From contig JADJIH010000005.1 in NCBI GenBank assembly GCA_016707115.1, positions 1-64,000 of the forward strand: a stretch of DNA of 64,000 nucleotides, in the 5' to 3' direction. This stretch comes from Ignavibacteriales bacterium. GTDB lineage: Bacteria; Bacteroidota; Ignavibacteria; Ignavibacteriales; Ignavibacteriaceae. Each line of letters begins with the position of its first letter. Position 1 is the stretch's first letter. Of the stretch, positions 24,335 through 35,389 are shown piece after piece. Made by a program: the position numbers and the translations under genes. The notes below the pieces were generated by a model that saw only the letters and a program-made list of their open reading frames with translations, was not told the origin of the DNA and searched no databases.

Positions 24335-26173
24335 ATGAGAAGGGTAACGTTATTTCTTTTTATTATATTTTCAATCACTTCACTTTATTCTCAACAATTC
24401 CATTCGCTGGATGGAATTGAAAGTCCTGCAGGACAAACAATTCTAATTTATAGATTAGGCTCCGATCAATATATATACAATCCAATTTATAAGTTTAATG
24501 TTCAAAGCGGTTATGAAAAACCGATAATGGATGCACATTCAATTTTATATCCCTCCGGGACAGATATAAAATCAATTTGGGACTTTGAGTTTTTTCCAAA
24601 TGATACTTCAAACTTTATAGATATTGGTGATTTAATTTATGTTGATTATGGATCATATATCGCCAAAAATGATTCTGTAGTTTTTGGTTATTTCTCACCA
24701 TTTTATAAAATCGATATTTCTAAGCAAAATCAACAAAAAGTATTTGTATTTAATGGTTCATTTCCAATTAGAAGTTGGGACGGCGGCTTAACTTTCCCAA
24801 TAGATTCTATCGGAGCAATCACAAATTTTGCTCCATTTGCATTATCTGATTTTGATGATCAAGTAATGTTTGGAGTTGACGAATTTGGAAACTTTGCACG
24901 AAATGCTGAGGTCGTTGATACTTCAATTGTATGGATTGATCAATTTTTCAAGATGTTGTTTGATGCAAACCAATTTCACATTTACAGGGTTAACAAAACT
25001 TACGGCGGATATTCTTTAAATGTATCCAATAATAAAGGTAATGCTTTTACCTGGACGAAGACTTATCAAAGTGAAAATCCAATTTATGTTGCAATCGATT
25101 CAACACAATCTGGTGTTCTATATTTAGCCGATGGAAGAAAAATTTATAAATCTCTAAATAATGGATATGATTTTGTACTTTATAAAAGTTTACCAAGTAA
25201 ACTCGTTGGCATATACAAAAAACCATACTCTGAAATTATTTATGCGGCAAGTAAAAGAAACATTTATAAAATTACCACAGACTCAATTACGATAATAAAA
25301 TCTTTACCAATCTCGCAGGATTTATTTGAATTTTATCCTTTAGCAGTAGGCGATTATTGGATTTATAAAGTTATCGATTGGTCCTATCCATATTATGATG
25401 AAGACACTTATACTAGAAAAGTCGTATCAAATGAAACTTTGAGTAACAATAAACAATATTTTAAAATAGAAGAAAAATACTATAACTCTCCCTACACTAA
25501 GTTCGTATATGAAAGAATTGATACCTCAAGTGGGATGGTGTATAGGTTTGATAGTGAGTGTTCAAATCCGGATAGTGAAAAAGTGATTGATGATTTTACA
25601 GCAGAAGTTGGTGATAGTCTATTATTACAGCGATATACAATGTGTTGGGATTCTATACAAACTTATTTCTCAGAAGAATCAACTCTGCCAGTTTTTAGCG
25701 AGCAAAGGGAAACAAGAAGATTCGATTACAATTGGCTTGAAGGACATACTCATTTATTGGCTAAAGGACTTGGTATAATTAATATGGGGTATGGTTATGA
25801 TTTTGGATTTACTAATTATAATTTAAATGGTTGTGTAATTGATGGAGAAGTGTATGGTGATACAACTTTTACTGATGTTGATGATGAATTAAATCTAATT
25901 CCAACAGAATATAAACTAGAACAAAACTACCCAAACCCATTTAATCCAAGTACAAGTATTCAGTATACAATAACCAGTACGCAATTTGTAACACTTAAAG
26001 TTTATGATTTACTTGGTAGAGAAATTGCAACTCTTGTAAATGAAGAAAAATCTGCTGGCTTGTATAATGTAGAATTTAGAATACAGAATTTAGAATTGAG
26101 TTCTGGAATTTACTTTTATAAACTGCAAGCTGGAGACTTTGTTGAAACTAAGAAGATGATACTTTTAAAATAA
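24335..26173 (+). CDS. Secreted protein with T9SS type A sorting domain
   Basis: 612 residues. GGGAGG precedes ATG 24335, which opens a signal peptide (MRRVTLFLFIIFSITSLYSQ). The mature part is beta-rich with repeated 'ygGysLnvSnnkG.aFtWtktyqs' and 'DGrKIYKSLNNGYDF' units resembling BNR/YCF48-like propeller blades; then a separate block at about 345-510 (YPLAVGDYWIYKV...). The C-terminal ~85 residues are the sorting domain: QNYPNPFNPSTSIQYTI, TLKVYDLLGREIATLVN, SSGIYFYKLQAGDFVETKKM. This tail directs export through the type IX system and cell-surface attachment or release. The activity of the cargo is unknown. First of three consecutive T9SS genes. Confidence 0.85.
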   Translation: MRRVTLFLFIIFSITSLYSQQFHSLDGIESPAGQTILIYRLGSDQYIYNPIYKFNVQSGYEKPIMDAHSILYPSGTDIKSIWDFEFFPNDTSNFIDIGDLIYVDYGSYIAKNDSVVFGYFSPFYKIDISKQNQQKVFVFNGSFPIRSWDGGLTFPIDSIGAITNFAPFALSDFDDQVMFGVDEFGNFARNAEVVDTSIVWIDQFFKMLFDANQFHIYRVNKTYGGYSLNVSNNKGNAFTWTKTYQSENPIYVAIDSTQSGVLYLADGRKIYKSLNNGYDFVLYKSLPSKLVGIYKKPYSEIIYAASKRNIYKITTDSITIIKSLPISQDLFEFYPLAVGDYWIYKVIDWSYPYYDEDTYTRKVVSNETLSNNKQYFKIEEKYYNSPYTKFVYERIDTSSGMVYRFDSECSNPDSEKVIDDFTAEVGDSLLLQRYTMCWDSIQTYFSEESTLPVFSEQRETRRFDYNWLEGHTHLLAKGLGIINMGYGYDFGFTNYNLNGCVIDGEVYGDTTFTDVDDELNLIPTEYKLEQNYPNPFNPSTSIQYTITSTQFVTLKVYDLLGREIATLVNEEKSAGLYNVEFRIQNLELSSGIYFYKLQAGDFVETKKMILLK

Positions 26174-26234
26174 AACTGAAATGAATAGACAATAATTAAT
26201 AAGATCGAAAAAGAAAATAAATTTAGGCGCTAAA

Positions 26235-29200
26235 ATGAAATCAAAATTAGTTCTAATAGTAATGATGATTCTTTTTTTTAATCATTCCATCATCCTGTGT
26301 CAGAATGAGGATCTTCCACAATTAATAAGATTTCCATTCCAGGATTCAACCGTTACTAATTACTGTCAGTCTCAGCCAATAATTCAGGGAAATGAACTTT
26401 TAATTTTTTATTCCAAAAATAACGCTCCTCTTGATACAATTCTATTTACAAGAAGTTCAGATAATGGTCAGAATTGGAGCGATCCCATATTAGTTTCTGA
26501 GTTTACAAGAAATGATACTGAAATTGTTTTTATCTCAGGAACAATTTCAAATACCGGGCGAATGTTAGTCGTATTTTCTATTGGAGAAGTTTCATCTAAC
26601 AATAAAACTAAAATTATACGTTCTGATAATAATGGATTAACATGGTCAATCCCTCAAAATGTTGTTGGTGTAGCTTATATCCCTTATCCCAAAATAACGC
26701 AAACATCAGACGGCAGGATATGGATAGTTGGAAGAAATAATAATTTCGTTACGAGTGCCAATAATGGCGATAGCTGGGCGGCAAAGAATTTAGGATTTAG
26801 TACAAGTACAATGTCTGCCTTTGATTTTATTGAACTTGACAGCACAAACTATTTAACCACGTACGATAAATATGATTCGAATACTGACACGTATAAGATT
26901 TATTATCGTAAAAGCTCTGATGCCGGAAGTACCTGGGGTTCGGAAACAATTATAACCGAAACCGATCGTTCAGAAAAAAGACCTAATTTATTTCAAGAAT
27001 CAAATGGTATTATATGGTTAGTAACTCAATTACGTGAGTCAACTCCGTTTAGTGTTAATTATAATATTTATCAGCAAAATATTACATATAGAAAAAGTTC
27101 AGATACTGGAGTTCAATGGAGTTCCCCCACCAACTTTACAACATACATGGGATATGATGGAACACATAATATTTACAGTTACAATGATAAACCTTTGATA
27201 AGTTTTTTATCTGATCGATGGTATGGTAATAAACAAATATGGATCGGGCAACTTGAAGTTTCTCAGGATAATGATAATCCTCCGGTTTTATACAGATCAG
27301 AAAATTCAAGTGTTGTGGCAGGTATTCCAATATCAATCAGAGCTTTTGTCGGGGCATTAAATGGAGTTCAAAGCACTGAGATTCTTTATAAAAAGGACAA
27401 TTCATTGTATGGTCCGTTCACAATGTTTGATGATGGTAATCATAATGACGGAATAGCAGGTGATAATATTTGGGGATCAGATATAGGCCCTTTCGATTAT
27501 TACGATATTATTAATACTTACTTTAAAATAACGGATATTAGTTCTATAAGCACAACATTTCCGGGAATTACTATAACCTTGCCGGCACCACCCGTTGAAA
27601 ATAACTGGCTTTCTGTCGGATCATTACATAATTGGTATTCATCAAGAGGATCTGAAATCGAGGAAGGATTTATTCCACAACAGCAATTTGGTCTGCAATG
27701 GAATGCAATTGCCCCTAATCAAGATATTCAGGCGTCCAAAGGTTTTTGGATCGGGGCCACAGATTTTACAGATCAGAATGGATCTTTTTATCCGCACAAA
27801 GTCGTTCACACAGGTCCAAGAGTAAATGGTGAGGGACAATTTTATTCTCAAGAATTTAAAATGGTTAGTCAATTTGAACCACCGATTGTTTATGTAAATG
27901 GAGACGTCTCTTATGATAAACCAATTGTCAATGATGAAGTGGATCCGAATCTAATCGCAGATAGAATAATAATTAATACAGCTAACACACAGCTTGGTAT
28001 AACTATGACTCGTAAAATTTTTCAATTCAGTCAAAGTTATAATGATAATTATATTGTTTCTGAATATACCCTTAAAAATACCGGCAATGTTGATGCTGAT
28101 TCAGATATTGAATTACCAAATACAACTTTAAACGGTGTATATTTTTATTATCTTTTCCGAAATGCAGTGTGTGCAAATACAAGATATGCTATTGGTAATG
28201 CAACAGGTTGGGGAATGAATACAATGATTGATACACGCGGAGATGGCGTAATGACTGATCCACCTGAAGAAAATTTTAGAGCTCAATATGTCTGGCATGG
28301 AAAATTTCCACCGGCGACGATGTTTGATAATATTGGAGGGCCTATTTGGAACCTAGCAATTAATGTAGAGCCTGAAGACACTGTAGGAAGATTAGGCGCA
28401 TCACAATTTGCTGGTGTTGTTACACTTCACGCTGATGTATCAGCTACTAACCATTCTGATGATATTTCGCAGCCGCGTACTACATCCTGGGAAGGTTCTG
28501 ATGATCCTTTGACATCACAGAATGATCCTTATAATATTGCAAAAATGACGGATGAATATGGATGGATGAGCAAAGGACATAAATCTCCAAGACATGCATA
28601 TCAAGTTGAACCATCGGGTCTACCTGGTTTCTTAGAACCTACAGGCGATCCTGCACTTGGAACTCCGGGCGGTTTTTCTATTTGTAATGGTTATGGACCT
28701 TATACACTTGCACCAGGTGATAGTGTTAGAATTGTTTTTGCAGAAGCTGTAGCAGGTATAAACAGAGGATTGGCAACTTCAACAGGTATTCAATATAAAC
28801 AAGGACAAATAAATGCTTTACAAAAAAATACTGTTGTATTTCAAAGTCGCGATTCACTTTTTCAAACTTTCAGAAATGCAATAGTTAATTATCAGTCGGG
28901 TTATTCAATCCCAAAACCTCCAAAACCGCCGCTTACATTTAGTGTGAATAGTGACAGCATAAGTGTTTCACTGCAATGGACTATTGATGAATCAACTCCA
29001 CCTGAAAACTTTAGGATTTACCGTACCTTTGGAAGACGTTACAACCAGTATCAATTAATTGCAGAATTACCTGCTGAAACAAGATCTTTTGTAGATTCGG
29101 TGCAATTGCTAGCTAATACTGATTATTATTATTACTTAACATCAGTTGGCGGATATCAATCAGGAGGGCCCGCAACACCTCCTGGAAGATTAGAGAGTAA

Positions 29201-29541
29201 TAGATTTTATACACAAACCTATAATCCTGTTCAAGTTGATATTGGTACTATTGCTGAAAATTTAAATAATACTATCTACTCGTATGCTCTATCGCAAAAC
29301 TACCCAAACCCATTCAATCCAAGTACAATTATTAGTTACCAATTACCAAAAGCTTGTAATGTTACACTTAAAGTTTATGATTTACTTGGTAGAGAAGTTG
29401 CAACTCTTGTTAAGGAAGAAAAACTGCTGGCTCTTACAATGTAGAATTTAGAATGCAGAATTTAGAATTAAGTTCTGGAATTTACTTTTACAAACTTCAA
29501 GCGGGGCTTTGTTGATACTAAGAAGATGATACTTCTAAAAA
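26235..29541 (+). pseudogene. Large BNR-repeat T9SS cargo, frameshifted at the 3' end
   Basis: About 1,100 residues. Signal peptide (KLVLIVMMILFFNHSIILC), then a sialidase-like propeller with several Asp-box repeats: SSDNGQNWSDP, SDNNGLTWSIP, SANNGDSWAAK, SSDAGSTWGSE, SSDTGVQWSSP (residues about 75-300). A middle region (about 450-880) has GPRVNGEGQFYSQEFKM, MTRKIFQFSQS and GWMSKGHKSPRHAYQ; a fibronectin-III-like part (TFSVNSDSISVSLQWTIDES) precedes the sorting domain QNYPNPFNPSTIISYQL. The frame is open to 29444, but the tail needs one A restored near 29424 (gaaaaactgctgg) and two more shifts near 29505 and 29538 to read SSGIYFYKLQAG..VDTKKMILLK. True glycosidase activity is not supported; Asp-box propellers are often only structural. 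Confidence 0.8.
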
Positions 29542-29546
29542 TAAAC

Positions 29547-29600
29547 TTAGCGACTTTGCGTCTCTGCGTGAGAAAAAGATTTGCGCAAAGACGCTAAGGC
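29547..29600. repeat. CTTTGCG palindrome, copy behind T9SS gene 2
   Basis: CTTAGCGACTTTGCGTCTCT, GCGTGAGAAAAAGA, then TTTGCGCAAAGACGCTAAGG: a near-perfect long inverted repeat directly after the sorting-domain codons. Nearly identical to 31912-31966. The remaining bases to 29839 hold no supported gene; a short signal-peptide-like start at 29719 (MKKIGLVFSSLLLNF) ends quickly in a stop. Confidence 0.8.
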
Positions 29601-29839
29601 TGCAGAGGGATTTAGAACTTAATCATAAACTTTAACTTAACCTTCTCTTGACTTTAAGTTTATTCTTAACCTTTTTTGAAGTGGAACTTTTTAATCACTT
29701 TTCATTACCGGGACTTTTATGAAAAAGATCGGGTTAGTTTTTAGTTCTTTACTTCTCAATTTCATTTCAAGCTAATGCACATTTAAAACTAATGTTTTAA
29801 TAAAGGTTTGTTTTTTATTAATATAAATTAAAATCGTTC

Positions 29840-31910
29840 ATGAAAATATTTGCACAAGCATTACTAATAATTATTATCTCCTCTTTAAGAAATAATGCTC
29901 AAATAAGTTGGTATCCAACGAATGGACCTCCAGAAGGAATATTTTGGGAACAAGTAATTTATAATGACACAATATTTATTGGTACAAATGAAGGAATTTA
30001 TTTTACCTCAGACAATGGTTCTTCATTTGACCTTTATGGTTTAGAGAACAATATCGTCAGTATTTGTTTTGATTCAAATAAAAAACATATACGCTGGAAC
30101 CTTGTGGATGGGGTTTTAAAAACAAATAAAAGGTGGTACCTGGACTTCAATAAGCCCGACACAACAAATATTATGTAATGTAATCACATATCACCCTGCT
30201 GGCTATCTTTTTCTTGGGACAAAAAAAAAGGGATTGTATCGTTCAAGTAATGGAGGTGAACTAGGAGCAGATATATTTTGTAGGGATAGATAATGAAATA
30301 GTAAGCATTCTAATTTTAGAAGATTCAAGTATATATATGGGCGTTGATTATATAGGTTTGTTAAAAAGTACAGATCTGGGTGAAAGTTGGCAGCCAAAAA
30401 ACAATGGAATAAATAGTGTGCGACCTTGGTCAATTTATAAGCATACTGATGGTAATTTGTTTGTTGGATGTGCTGTTGATTCCATACTGGAAGGCGGGGT
30501 ATATTTATCATCGGATGAGGGCGAAAATTGGGATTATATAGGATTGTATTATGCCACTATTTACGAATTTCTCAGAGGTCCTGAAACAATATGTTCTGTT
30601 CCACTACAAATGGTTTTTTCAGATCTACCAACAATGGTATAGATTGGATAAGAAAAGGATACGGACTAGGTATACCTTCATATTACTCAAATGTAATTTT
30701 AAACAATAGACTATTTGTTGGAAGTGGTTTAGGTTTGTATTATTCTGATGATCTAGGATCAAATTTTACTCTATCAAATTACATTTATCACCAATTTTTA
30801 CAGTTAAATCAAAAGGTAATAAATTATATGCAGGTACATTGTTCAGACTTTACAGTTCAAATAATTACGGTGAAAATTGGCAGGTTTTTGATGAAGGGCT
30901 TGATGGTCACTCGATCTTGAGGATGTATCCTACTTCTAATGGAGTATTACTTTGTAGCTGTGCTTATGATGGAATATATAAATTTAGTGACTACACTGGA
31001 AAGTGGGCTCATGTTTATGGAAGTGGATTCTATAAAAATTTCGCTGAAGATTTAAATGGAAATATTTATGCTTGCGGTTATGCAACTGGGATAAGGAAAT
31101 CTAATTATAGAAGGAAATCGGGTATACGTTAATACTCCCACTGAAGCAGATAGTATAGAGAGTATAAAACTTGATTCTCAAAAAATTTTTATTGGTGATC
31201 TAAATAGCGGTGTATTTATTACGGAGAATGAAGGGTTAAACTGGAATTCAATATCTACAGGATTAAAAAATAAAAACATTAATTGCTTAGAGCTTGATAA
31301 TAATAAAAATTTATATGCTGGAACTAAGAGTGGATTGTATTTATTAGAAAACGGTTCAAATATTTGGGAAGAAATAAATCAATTAACTTCTTTGGAAATT
31401 AAATCATTGTTTTTTACAGGAGATTCTTATTAATTATTATTGGTACTTGGGGGTGATGGAGTATACACTTACAATATTGAAAGTAAACGAATAAGTAGTG
31501 CAAAAATAGGTTTGACAAAAATATATAGCCGAAATAACTAAAGATAATCCTGGGCAATTAATTTTTGGTGCTTTAATTCAAGTATATATCGTACAAATGA
31601 AATAATAACGGGGAATTAGGAATTAACGAAAAGGTTATTGTGGATTATTCAGTACAACAAAACAAACCTACCACAATCAATTCCCAAGTACAATATTCAG
31701 TATGCAATAAGCAGTACGCAATTTGTAACACTAAAAGTTTATGATTTACTCGGTAGAGAAGTTGCAACTCTTGTTAATGAGGAGAAAACTGCTGGAAGTT
31801 ATGAAATAGAATTTGGAGTTAAGAGTTTAGAATTAAGTTCTGGAATTTACTTTTACAAACTTCAAGCAGGGGAATTTGTTGAGACTAAGAAAATGATACT
31901 TTTAAAATAA
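29840..31910 (+). pseudogene. YCF48/BNR-like T9SS cargo, multiply frameshifted
   Basis: A secreted propeller protein in pieces. Start MKIFAQALLIIIISSLRNN gives a signal peptide; blades in several frames include GTNEGIYFTSDNGSSFD, LLKSTDLGESWQPKNNG, GGVYLSSDEGENWDYIG, GFFRSTNNGIDWIRKG, GLYYSDDLGSNFTLS, LYSSNNYGENWQVFDEGL and NEGLNWNSISTGL-type text near 31220-31270. The tail (about 31690-31910) is a sorting domain: SSTQFVTLKVYDLLGREVA, SSGIYFYKLQAGEFVE, TKKMILLK. The YPNPFNPST box is blurred by indels (about 31655-31690). At least six shifts are required, more than any gene outside the left end; a true pseudogene and poor sequence are both possible. Confidence 0.7.
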
Positions 31911-31911
31911 G

Positions 31912-31966
31912 CTTAGCGACTTTGCGTCTCTGCGTGAGAAAAAAGATTTCGCGCAAAGACGCTAAG
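31912..31966. repeat. CTTTGCG palindrome, copy behind T9SS gene 3
   Basis: CTTAGCGACTTTGCGTCTCT, GCGTGAGAAAAAAGATTTC, GCGCAAAGACGCTAAG: 40+ bases shared with 29547-29600 and again placed within a few bases of a sorting-domain stop codon. Lies between convergent T9SS gene 3 and sppA. Confidence 0.8.
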
Positions 31967-31985
31967 GCGCAATTAACACATAGTC

Positions 31986-34412
31986 TTATTCTTCAAAGAT
32001 CATATTTTCATCAATAAACTCAAGCGGAAGCATTGGCATTGGTATTCCGTTATACTGCAAACGGAATTTCAAATCTCTTATAAACGGATCTTCAACAATC
32101 TTTTGTTCTATTCTTAAAAAGCTCGGCAGAAATGAATTCAGATCAAACCATTCAGGTTCCGGCATTTCAATAATTTCATATTCGCTGTTTGTAAGATTTG
32201 TTTTTTGTAATGCTATTTTTATTGCAGCATCTAATCCGCCAAGAACATCCACTAATCCATTCTTTAACCCATCACTTCCGGACCACACTCTTCCCTGCGC
32301 AATTTTTTCTATATCATCAAAAGATTTTTTTCTACCCAAAGCAACTTTTTCCACAAAACCCTTGTAAAGAGTTTTAATTCCTGTTTCTGCCATCTTCAAT
32401 TCCTCATCAGTAAAATCACGATCAGGAAGCGAAATACCAATCAATGGAAGTGTTGCACCAAAACCAAGATCTGCAAATTTTCCTTTTTGAACATGATCAA
32501 CGGAAAGTCCTAAATCTTGTTTCAAAGATTTATTAAACATAAAAGAACCAATTACACCAACAGAACCTGTAATTGTATTTGGTGCCGCAACAATTGTATC
32601 AGCAAACATAGAAAGCCAGTAACCACCGGATGCAGCAACATAACCTTGCGAAACAATTATAGGCTTCTTCCCTTTTCCTTTTCGCAGCACTTCAGCAATA
32701 AGATCAGAAGCAAGAGCATCGCCTCCGGGTGAATCAACACGAAGAACAATTGCTTTAACATTGCCGCTGTTCATCGCTGCTTCAACATATTTAACTAAAC
32801 TTCTTGCTTTAATACCGTCATCCATACTTGTGCCGCCGATAGCATAAATAACCGCAATCTTTGGTTTTGATCCCCAATAGTCATCCGGTGCATTAAACTC
32901 TTCTAACGAGTTTGCACTGATTAAACTTTTATTTTCTCGTTCATACTTTTTAATTATATCTCCGATGTCGCTCCATCTTGCAAGAGTATCAACAAGTTTA
33001 AGTTTTACTGCATCATCCGGTAAAAACATAAAAGTGCTGTCAACAAGTTTATCAAAATATGAAGGTGTGAATTTTCTTCCTTCACAAATTTCCCTTTGCG
33101 CAAGATTATAGTTGTCATCAACTAATTTTTGTCTTTGCTCACGGTCTGCTTCACTAAAATCTTCACGAGCATAACTTTCCGCAGCTGATTTATATTTAAA
33201 GTATCTTAATTCTCTAAAGCCCAATCCAAGCATATCAAGAGTACCTTTAAAGAATGTTCTGCCCATTATATATCCATTAAGAGAAATTGTTCCCATCGGA
33301 TCAAGAACTATTTTATCAGCTATGGATGCAAAATGATATTCATCCATTCCCGCACGATCTATATAGATATAAACTTTTTTGCCGTAAGATTTTATTTCTC
33401 TCAGCTTCTCACGCAGTTCCCAGTACATTTCTTTATTGATATTTGCGCCGGAGAGATTTATTGCAATTCCTGAAACTGAATGATCATTTTTTACTGCATC
33501 AAGTTGTTCAAGAAGATTGAAAAGTGTTTTGCTGTTATCAAAAAGTTTAAAGTTTTGATATTTGATACCACCCTGCAGATTCATACTTACATAATTGTCA
33601 TCACCGGAAAAGATTCTTAATAGATTTCTATCATCTGCTCCGATTCTAATTCCATATGTGTTATACGATCTTTTAGCATCTTCATCAAAGTGGCCAATGG
33701 TTGATAAACCGAAAGCACCAAATCCCAATTGCATACCTATATTAAAACTTTTCCCATCATAGTATCTGCCAATCACTCTTAATCCATCTAGTGGTTCAAC
33801 AATTGCACCGGCACTCCATTTAACTTCTTCAGCAATTTTATCATCTGTAAAAGTATAATCTCCAAACAAGGTAAGATTATAACTGGTAAATGGCCTTATT
33901 CCTGCACCAATAATTCCCTCTCGTTCGCCTTCGGCTGGCAGATTTGCAATAAAATTGAATGAAAGAAAACTTGCAGGACGATAAATTGCACCCAATGTAA
34001 AAAGATTGGAGCGATCAATTACATTTACATCTCCAGATGACCATCCATAACCAACACCAAAGCTAAAAACATCGGAGCCAATTGCCGTTGATATTTTATA
34101 ATCTGTTATTGAGTAATTATCAGAAGACTGATTATGAACACCAAATCCTAAATATGGAATTGAAGTAAAAAGTCCCCAGCTGCTAAAATCATTAACATCT
34201 GCGTCTTTGTCATTCCACGTAAAGTAAATATTTGGCTGCGGCTGAAAAGAAAGCTCAGCCGGATTATTAAACCCACTTAAACCAAAAATCATTGTTCCCG
34301 GCGTTGCAAACTCCATATCATTATTAAAATAATATGAGGGATAAATAGTCTGAGCTTTGCTGTTTATAATGCTAAATAGGACAAATACTGCAATGAAAAA
34401 ATTGCGTAACAT
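31986..34412 (-). CDS. sppA: SppA-type serine protease fused to an N-terminal barrel-like domain
   Basis: 808 residues. Signal peptide (LRNFFIAVFVLFSIINSKA). Residues about 22-285 are beta-rich and barrel-like (e.g. SDVFSFGVGYGWSSGDVNVI, SFNIGMQLGFGAFGLSTIG), resembling OMP strands, not part of ordinary SppA. From about 295 to 780 follows a full double-domain (67K-type) SppA: the general-base Lys408 in FKYKSAAESYARED and the nucleophile Ser595 in GYVAASGGYW, with RVDSPGGDALASD and ITGSVGVIG. SppA cleaves remnant signal peptides in the inner membrane; the fusion here implies a periplasmic or outer-membrane-tethered enzyme instead. Typical E. coli SppA has 618 residues. Promoter region 34413-34567 shared with the next gene. 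Confidence 0.85.
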   Translation of the reverse strand: MLRNFFIAVFVLFSIINSKAQTIYPSYYFNNDMEFATPGTMIFGLSGFNNPAELSFQPQPNIYFTWNDKDADVNDFSSWGLFTSIPYLGFGVHNQSSDNYSITDYKISTAIGSDVFSFGVGYGWSSGDVNVIDRSNLFTLGAIYRPASFLSFNFIANLPAEGEREGIIGAGIRPFTSYNLTLFGDYTFTDDKIAEEVKWSAGAIVEPLDGLRVIGRYYDGKSFNIGMQLGFGAFGLSTIGHFDEDAKRSYNTYGIRIGADDRNLLRIFSGDDNYVSMNLQGGIKYQNFKLFDNSKTLFNLLEQLDAVKNDHSVSGIAINLSGANINKEMYWELREKLREIKSYGKKVYIYIDRAGMDEYHFASIADKIVLDPMGTISLNGYIMGRTFFKGTLDMLGLGFRELRYFKYKSAAESYAREDFSEADREQRQKLVDDNYNLAQREICEGRKFTPSYFDKLVDSTFMFLPDDAVKLKLVDTLARWSDIGDIIKKYERENKSLISANSLEEFNAPDDYWGSKPKIAVIYAIGGTSMDDGIKARSLVKYVEAAMNSGNVKAIVLRVDSPGGDALASDLIAEVLRKGKGKKPIIVSQGYVAASGGYWLSMFADTIVAAPNTITGSVGVIGSFMFNKSLKQDLGLSVDHVQKGKFADLGFGATLPLIGISLPDRDFTDEELKMAETGIKTLYKGFVEKVALGRKKSFDDIEKIAQGRVWSGSDGLKNGLVDVLGGLDAAIKIALQKTNLTNSEYEIIEMPEPEWFDLNSFLPSFLRIEQKIVEDPFIRDLKFRLQYNGIPMPMLPLEFIDENMIFEE

Positions 34413-34567
34413 TTTTTTTCCTAATTGTGTTCCAAAAAATCTTGCATAAAAATAACATTTAAAGGGAATAATAAATGACCTATTTGAAAGGGAACTGAAA
34501 AAAATTTTTATCTGTTATCCCATTACATAACATAAATAAACAAAATAATATATATCAGGAGGTTCAA

Positions 34568-35257
34568 ATGTTCGCAATAAAATATCTTTCAATGTTCTTA
34601 ATGTTAGTTTTAGGAATTACAGTTTTTACAGGCTGTAGTGATGATGAAGAAATAGTCACTCCGCCGGTTGCAAAATCTAAAGTTCTTGTTACACATGCCT
34701 CACCAGATGCCCCGGGAGTTGATCTTTTAGTTGATAATGCTGTTGCAGGAACAAATCTTACTTTCCCAAATAGCACTGCGTATGCAACTTTAAATTCCGG
34801 AACCAGAAATGTTAAGGTTAATGTTACCGGAACTTCAACAACAGCTTTACAAGCCAATTTAAATTTAGCTGCAGACAAAAATTATTCTGTATTTGCGGTT
34901 AACAATGTTGCGTCAATAGAAGCAGTTGTTTTAGAAGATAATCTGACTGCCCCAGCAAGCGGTAAAGCACATGTTAGGTTTATACATTTATCTCCAAATG
35001 CACCAGCGGTTGATATAACATTAACTGATGGTACAGTAGTTTTCGGAGATTATATTTTCAAAGAAGCTTCTGCTTTTACGCCTCTTAATGCTGCAACATA
35101 TAATTTACAAGTTAGACTTGCAGGAACTTCAACTGTTGTATTAGAACTTCCAAATATTGCATTGACTGCTGGTAAAATTTATACTGTTTTTGCAAAAGGT
35201 TTAGTTGGCGGCGATGGAACACAAGCGTTGGGCGCTCAGATAATTGTAAATAAGTAA
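34568..35257 (+). CDS. DUF4397 lipoprotein
   Basis: 229 residues with a lipoprotein signal (MLVLGITVFTGC, Cys at about 23) after a strong AGGAGG. Two tandem DUF4397-type beta domains: VLVTHASPDAPGVDLLVDN with NLTFPNSTAYATLNSGTRNV, and VRFIHLSPNAPAVDITLTDG with FTPLNAATYNLQVRLAGTS. The repeated 'hasPdaP.vDi' motif is the family hallmark. Surface or periplasmic protein; function unknown. Confidence 0.88.
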   Translation: MFAIKYLSMFLMLVLGITVFTGCSDDEEIVTPPVAKSKVLVTHASPDAPGVDLLVDNAVAGTNLTFPNSTAYATLNSGTRNVKVNVTGTSTTALQANLNLAADKNYSVFAVNNVASIEAVVLEDNLTAPASGKAHVRFIHLSPNAPAVDITLTDGTVVFGDYIFKEASAFTPLNAATYNLQVRLAGTSTVVLELPNIALTAGKIYTVFAKGLVGGDGTQALGAQIIVNK

Positions 35258-35287
35258 TGATTAGGTAGCGATTAGATGATGATGGTG

Positions 35288-35322
35288 AAAGCCGGATTGA
35301 ATAAGTCCGGCTTTTTATTTTT
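35288..35322 (+). terminator. Intrinsic terminator after the DUF4397 gene
   Basis: AAAGCCGGA (35288-35296), 9-base loop, TCCGGCTTT (35306-35314), then TTATTTTT. Confidence 0.88.
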
Positions 35323-35389
35323 AAAAAAGATTAGACAATCATAAGTAAATCTTTTTCTTTATTTTTACTCACCAAAGAATTTATTTAAT

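Noticed and set aside
26235..29541. Sialidase (glycoside hydrolase 33)
   Set aside because: Asp-boxes are present, but the RIP motif and catalytic Tyr/Glu pattern of true sialidases were not identified; Asp-box propellers are common in non-enzymatic surface proteins.
29719..29775. Small secreted protein starting MKKIGLVFSSLLLNF
   Set aside because: Stops after about 18 codons without a partner frame of recognisable sequence; more likely a remnant or chance.
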